Assembly: GCA_032622095.1 (NCBI GenBank)
Contig: CP136064.1
Location: 109,232,004 to 109,296,003, forward strand
Length of the DNA: 64,000 bases
DNA from: Siphonodentalium dalli
Lineage: Eukaryota; Mollusca; Scaphopoda; Gadilida; Siphonodentaliidae
Reading direction: 5' to 3'
The notes under the pieces were generated by a model, which searched no databases, was not told where the DNA came from, and worked only from the letters and a program-made list of their open reading frames with translations. The position numbers were made by a program, and so were the translations under genes. Position 1 is the first letter of the stretch, and every line of letters starts with the position of its first letter. Below, in pieces: positions 28,701 to 40,700 of the stretch.

Positions 28701-31700
28701 TATAAATAAATCAATGGGAATCAAGTAAATACTCATCACTGAGTATTACATTATCAAAGTGTTAACTCACCATTGGCCAGCCTTTTGCCATTCGCCTTTA
28801 GCACCTGTTTCTCTGCCAGATGTTTCGACTCTGGGTACGCTGGGTACAGAAACTCCGCTGGAGTACTGGTATTAACCTCATTTCCGTTTATGATGTCATC
28901 ATGTCCGATTACTACATCAACCGTACTGCAGAACACCAGTCTCTGAACACTGTTTCTGATGCATGCACTTATTACATTCGATGTTCCTAAAACAGAAATG
29001 GTTCTGAAACTATAATAAGGACCACAGGGCGTGTATTAGATATAAATCTGATTTTGAGACATTGCCAATTATCTAGATAAAGTGACTTTTTTTTAGCAAT
29101 CGGAGCAAATTTAGAAGTGTCGTTATGTATCAATTTCCGATTGAAATCATGTCTGGTTAGGGATAGTGGAACATTCCTGTTTTAAGTTGTCACTTTCAAG
29201 ATTTAAACTATCACGATTCTAATTTTGTATATATATATAATATATGAGATGGGAAATTTCTGTATCTACCCATTTACACTAGTGGGTGTGTAGAAATTTA
29301 CACAGATCTACACCAATGTAAACACACCCTTAAACCCATTGAAACAATAAATCACTAAACAATTATTGACAAAATATTAAACAATATTGCATGTGCAAAA
29401 GAAGGATATGACTGAAAGTCCTGTAATATCTTGGTGTCATCCCCTGGAAAATAGTATTATCATATCCCCCTTTTTAATATTGCATGTGTCCTTCTGTAAA
29501 ACACATACATCTGAACCACGCAAATTGTAAACAAAGACTCCCTCATACATCCCGAACAAATCAGCGATAAACAAATGAGAATGATTTCGCCAACGAATGT
29601 CGCTTTATTTAATTTATAAAGAGAATAACATTGTGTGCTCGCAATATTTATATGAAATTTATTGAAATCCAGCATTGAGAAAGTTTATTCGCAGTGAGCC
29701 ACAGCAGAGTGTTTCAAATCACTTTAACCCTTGATTCTATACTAAATACTCATTGACGAGTAGTTATCCCTTTGGACATATTCAGATAATAAGTTCAACA
29801 ATCGACCATTCTTGATTTGTTGAACTTTATATTTTCTGAACATTTCCCTTCAATAAATAGGAATCATTCTGCACTTGTGTTAGCTTTTCATTGATCTGTC
29901 GTCTAGTTTTGTTTATAACCTGAACACCCCTCCAAATGAATAATAGACCTTTCAAATGTATACTTTTATAACTGAATGACAGAATCAATTTAGTTTAGAA
30001 TGGGTTAATGTTATGATACATACCATCAACATTAACAGCCTGTAGACCTTCGATATCTGGAAAGGTTCCGTAACTAATGAGTCCGGCTATATGAAGAACA
30101 CTATCAACTCCATCACATGCTTTCATCACGTCATCAAAGTTTGTGATGTCACCAACGTATGGTTTTACAGGTGTTTTTCTCGATCTGGACAAACCTAACA
30201 ACATGTATAAAGTCATTAAAGGCCCATTTAATTTTCGAGTCACCGATTATTTTTTTTATATATTGATATATGGTTTTAATAACAATCTAGGACATAAAAT
30301 ATGATTAAAACACTATAATTCATCACCATTTGGAAGGTGAATTAAAGATGTATTTTTACGAAACCTGTTTGACTTCTTACGGAATTCTCAGGTGCCTAAT
30401 AAACATGATGACCTAATAATAGTGATGGATGGGGACTTAGGCTGATATTAATAATAGTGATGGATGGGGACTTAGGCTGATATTAATAATAGTGATGGCA
30501 ATTTAACTCTATGCCAAATTATGGTGATAATTGTGAATTTTCTCCAAAGTTAATAATTGTGCTGACACTATTATTAGGCATCTGAGAGTATTTCCATTCT
30601 AGTGTATAAAATAACATGTTTGGAACGATATATTTTTCAATGTCAAAATGACATTTATAGATCCAATTAACCCTTTCATGACTGGAGTTTCCAGATTTTT
30701 TGCGAAAACCATGTGCCAATGCATTCTCTTTTATATGCGAGTCGCTCATAGGGTGCCTCGCATATTTAAGAGAATGCATTGGCTTAACAAGATTTACCTT
30801 GATCTTATAAGCCAGTGCATTCTGTTTATATGCGAGGATCCCTAAGGGAATGCAGAGAATGCACTGGCACAGGGTCTTTAATGATGAACCAGAACAGCTT
30901 TAATACATCATGAAAGGGTTAATATATATATAGTAATGTGACTACTAATGCCCTAAATAATTTAACCTTAAACCACAGCAGAATTATGGGAATATTTCAG
31001 GATTTTGTCTGAAATATGGCTTGCTGCCATTCATCGGAAAGCTCTCGTCGAGAGCTTTCTGATGAATGGCAATTTACAAGCCATATTTCCCATACTTCGG
31101 GCATTACTGTATGTCAGATTTGGTTTTCAACATTTTTAAGCAGAACAAAGCAAAAACTGTGTTAAATTAAATTGTGTATGTTGTGGTTGTTGTAACTGTA
31201 TGTCTGGAACCCTGATATATCTTTAAGAAGTAAATTGTTTCGTGAATAATTTTATGAATTTATAACGATAAATGTGATACAGTGTTTCAAACTTTCAGAT
31301 ATCTTTAAACCTTTCTATACTATATATTTATTGGCGAGTAGTTATCCCTTAGGAAATATTCAGATAATAAGTTCAACAAATGACCTTTGAACTTATTATC
31401 TGAACATTTCCAACCAATGAACAGGAATCCTTCCGCACTTTCTGTTATCTAGCTTCTGCTAATATTTCCTGAACATCCCTCCAAATGAATATTAGACCTT
31501 TCCAATGTATACTTTTATAACTGATGGGAGAATCCATTTAGTAAAGAAAGGGTTTAACCATACACTATCATCAGGGCCTGCATTGAATCTGAAGTTCTCA
31601 GTTTACATTATGCCACAATCAAAGACAAAATTCCTGAACCAAGCAATCTAGTACATTTTTTAACATGTTGACTGCCGACTCCCATTCAATTACATGTAAA

Positions 31701-34700
31701 AAGTATGAGATAACTCGTAGTCCGCAGTCAAAATGTTTAGAAGATTGTGAATATGTCAATATTATGTTGGACTGATGATAAGTTCAACAAAACGACCATA
31801 GGTTGAACTTATTTTCTGAACATATTATCTGAACATTTTCGACTAAAGAAAATGAATACTTCTGCACTTGTATTATCCGTGTTTCTGCCTGCTGTCTAGC
31901 TTAAGTATCTTGATCACCCCTTCAAATTATTAATAGACAATTCCAATATATAATTTTATATCTTGTTGGGAGAATCAATTTAGTAAATAAAGGATAACAA
32001 AACTGGTCCATTTCTTCTATATTTTTTATTCTAAAAATGATATTTTTTTGGTGGTTGGGTCTGAAAATCAACATTAAAAAATTAGCTATACTCACATAGT
32101 TTATCTTGATATGGGTTGAGATCCAGCACTCGGATTTCCCTCACATAATCTACCTTGTTATGTATTAACTGAATTATGTGTTGTCCCAGGAAGCCATTAC
32201 CACCTGTCACCAGTATAGAGTCACCTCCCATTTTATCACTGTCAAACATGTTCTCACTTTTCCTTTTTTGACCTGCAGTATGGTACTGTGCTTGCTGTCT
32301 TTGGTTCAGACTAAAATTGATTATACAGAATTTAATTTATATTGTCTTCAGCACCTGTCCATACAAAGTTGCAAATTTTACATTGCTGTATTGTCAATCC
32401 ATTAAAAACCTTCATAATGTCATCAAAAGTTTACTAAAACATGTCTTTATCTGTATTGTTTGGTTTTTCATAAATCCGTTAAAAATACTGAATAGCAGAA
32501 AGTTAATTTTAAGGTGAAAAAATCCGAAAAAAATTCAGTTGAATCCTACATGTTCATGTATTCAAATATTTTGAAACTATACATTAAACATTTATGCAGC
32601 ATCAAGAACAAAAAAACAAAATCGATAGGCTTAACCCTTTCATGACGGGAGCTGTGCTGGTGCAGCATTAAAGATCATGTGCCAGTGCACAGGGACCAGC
32701 CTAGAGGTTTCAAATTGGGAGAAGTCACTTCTCCCGGGGACAAAAATAAAGAGAAGTGGCACATTTTTGGGAGAAGATAGTCTGAATCTGACATTTGCAG
32801 AATGAGGTCCCCAGAGGGTGAATTTAGTGATGCTATCCCACATAGCAGGCTAGCATCACCAAATTCACCCTCTGGTGACCTCATTCTGCTTAGGACTCAT
32901 CTTCTACTAAGTATCTAAAGTCTCCATTTAACATTGTTTTTAGTTAGTTTTTGCCTTTTGTTCAGTTTCTATATCCCCTAATTTGCAGAAGATAAATTGC
33001 ATAATCAAGGCGACTAATGGGTGAACATCACCAGCTAAAACCGCGGAACTTCAATCTGATCCTACGTCTCCCATAGCAGTTGAGGCCTAAGCAGATTGAG
33101 GTCACCAGAGGGTGAGTTTGGTTATGCTAGCCTGCTATGTGGGATAGCATCACTAAATTCACCCTCTGGGGACCTCATTCTGCAAATGTCAGATTCAGGC
33201 TTGGTGATTTTCACATTTTCCCTTTTAGAGTTATTTATCCTTTGATTATTTGGATTCCGTCCTGCCCGTGTTTCAATTTCACACTGTTGGGAATGCCCGC
33301 ACCTGAGGTGGAACCTCTCGTTTCTTTACAGTATGGGGAAAAATTTATATTATTACATGACTTTGTAATCCAGAGAGAATGCATTGGCCTAACATATTTA
33401 TTTTTTTTTACAATTTTAATAATTTATTCTTATATTCTTTAACAGACTTATTTTGTAGGTTTAGGGCCGATGAGATCGGCCCCTGGCACTCAAAGGGTTA
33501 AAGTGATGTGAAACACTCCTCTGAGGTGTTCAGAATGCAATAGATAATAATCATAATATTAGTTATTTTCATAAATTTGATATCCAATTAAATAGGCAGA
33601 ATAAAGCGTCATAGGTATAAATGTATTACACACAGTGACTATTGTTGGCAGAATCATTGCCATATCTTTAACATCCAACAATTTGTCCTGAATAAAGTAG
33701 TAAATATTTACATTTGTTCTATTAAAGATGGATTATCTGAATTAACGCTCCCAAATTACTATTTCTTTGGCTTCAGGGGTAAAAAATATCTGATTCGAGT
33801 CGAAAAACTGACAAAATTGCGGATGAAGATGGATAACTCTAAAATCAAGTGGTAATCAGCTAAATTTTGTGATACTCAATTGATAATACGGCCATATTTC
33901 ATTGAACAAAATGTTGATAAATAACACTCTTTGGGAAATTTGATAACCATAGTAGACAGTGGTTTGCATTATTTTGTTGCAATTAACCAATTCTGATAAC
34001 TAAGGCATATTTTAAAGAAATATTGTTATGGGGACCGCCTGATCGGATTGAGTACCTTTAAATGGTACAGCTAATCTTAGTTGATTACTACATTCTTACA
34101 GTATAGTAAAATATCGGTTTTATTAGCTGAAATAAGTCCACAATACAGCAATGCCCTAAATAATTGACTCCTTAATCACAGCAGAATTATGGGTAACTTT
34201 TCAGGAATTAGTCGGAAATATGGCTTGTTGCCATTCATCAGAAAGCTATCACCGAGAGCTTTCCTATGAATGGTAACAAGCCATATTTCCGACTAAATCC
34301 TGAAAAGTTACCCATAATTCTGCTGTGGTTAAGGAGTCAATTATCATGAAAAGTTACCAGTAATTCTGCTGAGGTTAAGGAGTCGATTATTTAGGGCATT
34401 ACTGTATGTCTTTTAAGCTTTGATATTTATTTCTTACCTTTGATTGAATATTCTTGGAAAACAAACCTGTGCCCTGTATTTGAATAAGAAACTCCTTCTC
34501 ACCATCTCTCACACGCACATATAGTTTCTGTATGTTAGGTTCTGGCATCATGCATATGTTCACTCAGCAAGTGGCGTCTTGTAATTGTAAAATATTAATC
34601 CCCTAATCCTCTTAGGTTTCACATCTCTGTCAATCAATTGCTGATAGACTTAGTCCAATGTTTGGTTGCTATTCTTCATATTAAGTCAGGCCTCAAAATA

Positions 34701-37700
34701 TGGTGCCGGTCCCCAGTGGGTGAATTTAGTGATGCTAACCCACTGTGTGGGTTAGCGTCACTAAATTCACCCACTGGGGACTGTATTTTTATTATCAAAT
34801 TAACAAGTTTTGTAGTTTCTTACAAAGATTATTTTTCTTTTTCAGTCTAGTTTATCTATATCCCCAAATTGGCAGATGACACAATGTTAATCAAGGTGCC
34901 AAATGGGTGCACATCACCATCTTCACCATCTGGGAACTTTATAAATCTGTGTCTTGGACTCCCATAGCAGATGAGGCCATGCAAAATGAGTTCTCCAGAG
35001 GGTTAATTTAGTGATGCCAGCATGCTGTCACTAAATTCAACCTTTGGGGACCTCATTCTGCAAATGTCCAGCACCATATTTTGAGGTCTGTCGGTGGTAT
35101 GCATACTGTTGTATCCATTTTTGAACCAGTTGAGACTATTGTAGTTTAAAATGATATGCAGGGAAGTGTTGACAGGGAGCTTCGGGATGTTTTCCCCCAA
35201 ACTTTACTTAAAATTTTAAACAGTTGAAAATTTCATGCCTGACACAAAATTAGTTGGAAATTTTACATCACATGTAGCTTGAAATTGTTCTCATTGTTTG
35301 ATTTTTCAACCAATTAGCAGGGAATTGTGTTTGAGACCAACAGTACAAATTTTCTACTATTGGTCAAAATTTTGGTCTGAAATTGTCATTAGTTGGACAT
35401 TTTCCAACTTAACCCTTTACCCAACAAAACAGCCAAAAACGCCCAAATAAAGCTTCAACAGCCTAAAATATCTTCGGTCTGTCTCAATAGAACCATACAA
35501 ATATGGATATCATTGGAACCGGTTCATTGACCACATTGTGATGGTTACAGTTATGCCCTGTGCCAATGCATTCTCTTATATATGCGAGTCGACCATAGGT
35601 CGCCTGGCATATATAAGAGAATGCATTGGCCTAAAAAAAAAATATTTAACACTTTTTACCATGTATTCTTACATTCTTTAACAATTTTATCATTTTTTCT
35701 TACATTTTTTATAATATTTTTCTACATTCTTTGACAATTTTATCATTTTTAATATGTGTTAAGCCAATGCATTCTCTTATATATGCGAGGCGACCTATGG
35801 TCGACTCGCATATATAATAGAATGCATTGGCACAGGGCCGTTCTGTTGGGTAAAGGGTTAAGGGGAAACAAATTGGGAATTTTCAACAGTTGGAAAGCTT
35901 GAGCCTTGAGGTACCAGTGGGATAGTTCCAACCCAAGGCGGGGGGGGGGGGGGGGGGGTTGTGATATTGAAATTTTACAAACCTAACTAACATGAGAGTT
36001 TGGTGAGGTGCAAGGGGTGGGTGCAGTTAGAAATTTCAAGGTGCACACCCCCTCCCCCCCCCCCCCCCAACAGAGACCCTCTAGCTGTATCCCTTATGAT
36101 ACAGATGATTGATGTAGGAGAATCAGTAGATGCGGTATAATATTAATAACTATTTCTGGAATAATCGGGGGGTCATAATGGATCATCAAATACAATGTAC
36201 AGTAATGCCCTAAGTAATCGACCCTTTAACCACAGCAGAATTATGGGTAAGTTTTCAGGATTTAGTTGGAAATATGGCTTGTTGCCATTCACTGACTAAA
36301 TCCTGAAAAGTTACCCATAATTCTGCTGTGGTTCAGGAGTCGATTAATTAGAGTATTACTGTACAATGTACATGAATTATTTCTTCATACTTGCTCAGAA
36401 AGACTTACTGAAGAGTTAATTGATTCGTGCACAAGTGATACAGACGGTCTTTGTTTTCACTGTATCGGGGATATCGCTCTTTATTGTTTAACCCTTTACC
36501 CAACAGAAGGGCCATGTGCCAATGCATTTTCTTATATATGCGAGTCGACCATAGGTCGCCTCGCATATATAAGAGAATGCATTGGCTTAACACATTAAAA
36601 ATTATAAAATTGTTAAAGAATGTAAGAAAAAATGGTAAAAAGTGTTAAAAAATATTTTTTTTAGGCCAATGCATTCTCTTATATATGCGAGGCGACCTAT
36701 GGTCGACTCGCATATATAAGAGAATGCATTGGCACAGGGCATAACTGTAACTATCACAATGTGGTCAAGGAGCCGGTTCCAATGATATCCATATTTGTAT
36801 GGTTCTATTGAGACAGACCGAAGATATTTTAGGCTGTTGAAGCTTTATTTGGCCGGTTTTGGCCGGTTTGTTGGGTAAAGGGTTAAAGATTGTCTATCTC
36901 TTCTCAACAAGTTTTATATAGTATCTGGAGTATAAAATAATTAATATGAATCGAAGACATCTGACCGAGAATGCTTCTATCAATTAATATTTATTTTCTT
37001 TCAGTTTTTTATGGTATAATACATACAACCTTTTGGGTTGTATTATACAGGCTTATTTTAGAACAGAATCTTCAGGTGCATTCGGAGAATAGCAAGAGAA
37101 AGGACTCTATCTTGTTAGCAATCTCAATGAATGCAAAATGCCATTTCACTTGAGACAGTTTTCAGAAATACACCACTTTATTGTGCCTTTATTGACAAAC
37201 AATCGTCAGTTTTGTCTGTGCTTTATTCACAGAAAAATGTACATATGTTAAAAGAAAAATGGAGCCCTTATTTTTCTTTCTGAGCATAAAATTTCTATCA
37301 CTTCAGTAAAATTCCCAATTTCATCTATATATTGATCAAATTTCATCATCCATGGGAAGGCGACAGAAGTGAGTGCTCTATACTCGGCTTAATTCCATGT
37401 TTGAAGATTATTTGCTGCTTTGAAGCACACATAGTACAAGCCTGCAAATAGTGTGTCTGTCATTTGCAGAATGAGGTCCCCAGAGGGTGAATTTGGTGAT
37501 TCTAGCCCACCATGCGGGATAGTGTCACTAAATTCATCCTCTGGGAACATCATTCTGCTTTGGTCTCAACTGATATGGGAGGCCTAGGATCAGATTGAAG
37601 TTCCCCAGTTGAAGTTGGTGATATTCACCCATTAGTCACCTCGATGATGCATTACCTAAAAGCAATGTTAATATGAGACTATAGACAGATATATGAGGCC

Positions 37701-40700
37701 TAAGCAGAATGAGGTCCCATGAAAGTGAATTTGGCGATGCTATCCCGCTGTGCAGGATAGCATCACTAAATTCACCCTCTGGGCACCTCATTCTGCAAAT
37801 GACAGACACACTATTTGCAGGCTTGACAGAGTAATGAATCAATTCCCATTAGTAGATTGGACTGCAGGTGCAGAATATGTTAACCAACTGTGCCGAAACT
37901 AATGCCAATTTAATTTAACAACAGGGGTGCTGATTCTTCTGTCCAGTTGCTTTAATGAAATTTGCATTGAAAACTTAATACCAAGTTTATTAAAGGGACA
38001 TCTGGGGACATGTTAATTTCAGGCAAAAATATTTACATTATCCTGCTGTATATTTCAGGATAAATGGTAGTACTGGTAGGTCAAACTTCAGACATATTTA
38101 ATTTAATTTTTATGTGTACCCATACCATAGTATGGTACACATAGTGTCGACGTCCGGATTGAACACTCATCATTTGTCCATCTGTCCATCCAGCCATACC
38201 TCTGTCCATCTGTCCGTAGACACTTTATGCATGGTGTGATAACTCAAAAGTGTCCTCTTGATATCTACATGTATTATATTATACCCTGGAATCTATATAA
38301 ATCTTGCCAGGAAGAGATACACTATCTTTAACCCTTTCATGATTGGAGCTTCATGGAATTTTGCGAAAACCCTGTGCCAATGCATTCTCTTATATATGCA
38401 AGTCTCCCACAGGCAGCCTTGCATATATAAGAGAATACATTGGACTAACAATATTTACCTTGACCTTGTAAGCCAGTGCATTCTCTTTTATATGCAAGGG
38501 AGACTCGCATATATAAGAGAATGCACTGGTAGAGGATCTTTAACATATTGCACCAGCACAGCTCCCATTATGAAAGGGTTAAACACAGATGATCTCTTTA
38601 TGCCCTCTTGTTCTGTACATTGCAGGACAATAAACAAAGGTCTCTTGCAATGTCAGCTATGAAAAAAGTTATATCTGAGTTAGAGGAAAAGGGTAATGTT
38701 TATACAAGACCGGATGAGAAGAACTTATATGAGGTATGTTGAATTTGTAATATGTGTACTTAATTTGACTGAGTCTGGCCCCCAAATTTATCTTTGAGCT
38801 ACTAACAGTGAGTTCTTATTGGTGTGAATGATCTGGAATCCCGCAGTTAGGTAAATAGAAAGCCTGCGACAGGTAATTGAACCCATCAGTGTTGTATATG
38901 TGGATCTGAAGTTAACTGATTTTGACACATCTGAGTTGGACAATCGAGCCCCTTTTAATAGAGGAATAGCTGGATCATATATTTTAACTCCTTCTTTACT
39001 AAATACTAATTGACGAGTAGTTCACTTTGGGAATGTTAAGATAATAAGTTCAACAAACATTGTTAGTTGAACTAATTATCTGAACATTTCCCACCAATGA
39101 ATATGAATCTTTCTGTTCTTGTATTATCTGTTTTTCTGTCTGTCGTCTGCTTTTATTTATAATACATGAACACCCCTCCAAATGAATAAGAGACTGTTCA
39201 AATGTATACCTCTATAACTGAATGGGAGAATCCGTATTAGTAAAGAAAGGGTTAAATGAATGTGAGAAATCTACAGCTGATCGCTGTGCCCCATTAATGT
39301 TATTTCACTGGTCAATGCAGAGCAATATAGTTCCCATATACCTGTACTACCATTCATTTCCACATACATATTAAATTTCAATTGACCTGTTCTTTACTAA
39401 TCAGATTCTCGATCCCATCAGTTATAAAAGTAACAAATGGTCTATTATTCATATGGAGGGATGTTCAGGAAATATATGCAGATGCCAGACAGACAAACAG
39501 ATATTACAAGTGGATTCCTATTCGTTGGTGGGACATGTGCAGAAAAGTTCAACAAACGGCCAAGAGTATTTGGTAAAGAATGGGTTTAATCAAATTTTAT
39601 TTTATACTTGGTAATAACAGGGAATATATTTCATAATGGCAAGTTCAAAACTGGCTCCTTTAGTGGCAAATTTTTGAATCAAGGACATATTGCTAAATAA
39701 AGCTGTTTTAGAATAGGTATCATTTTTTCCTCTTATTTAGTGTAGTAATATCAGTAGATTTAGAGGACAATTAAAAAAGAAACTTCCTGAGAATTATTTG
39801 GGGATCTTTGCTGTTTTCAAATTAAAAATTTAAATTTTATTCCATTGCAGAATCTGTATAAAAAGAGTGACCTTGAAGCAATGATTCTCTATGCCCTTAA
39901 ACAAGAATGCAAGAAACCAAAGTGTGGGTATAATTAATTTCGGCAAACTACAGTAATGCTCTAAGTAATCAACTTCTTAACCACAGCAGAATTATGGGTA
40001 ACTTTTCAGGATTCGTCGGAAATATGGCTTGTTGCCATTCATTGGAAAGCTCTCGGCGAGAGCTTTCCGATGAATGGCAACAAGCCATATTTCCGACTAT
40101 ATCCTGAAAAGTTACCCATAATTCTGCTGTGGTTAAGAAGTCGATTACTTGGAGCATTACTGCAAGTTTGGCAGTTAATATAGAAATGAGTTCTGTCCGT
40201 TTGTCCATGCTTCCATAACAGCTTTGGAGCTCTCAATTTCAGTCATCATTGCCTGGATTGAGAAATATCATTGGCATGCTCATGAACCAACATCAGTGGG
40301 AGGGGGCAGGATCTCCATATGGAACAGGTTTCATCCATTAAATGTTTATGTCAACTTTTGATCTCTATCTCTGTTATCATTCCTTATGTTATGGTTATCT
40401 TTAACCCTTTCATGACGGGAGCTGTGCTGGTGAAACATTAAAGACCCTGTGACAATGCATTCTCTTATATATGTTAGTCGACCATAGGTCGCCTCACATA
40501 TATACTAGAATGCGTTGGCCTAACAATTTTTTATCAATTTTTATTACATTCTTTAACAATTTTTATCATTTTATATAATTTTTTCTTACATTCTTTAACA
40601 ATTTGTATTATTTTTTTTATAATTTGTTCTTACATTCTATAACAATTTTGATCATTTTATCTTATAATCTTAAAAAAAATTTATCTTTTTTTATAATTTC

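Noticed and set aside
36971-37153. An extra STN1 exon between exons 5 and 6
   Set aside because: An acceptor-like TTTCTTTCAG precedes it, but the peptide does not resemble STN1, and exons 5 and 6 already join in phase 0 to give the expected total length.
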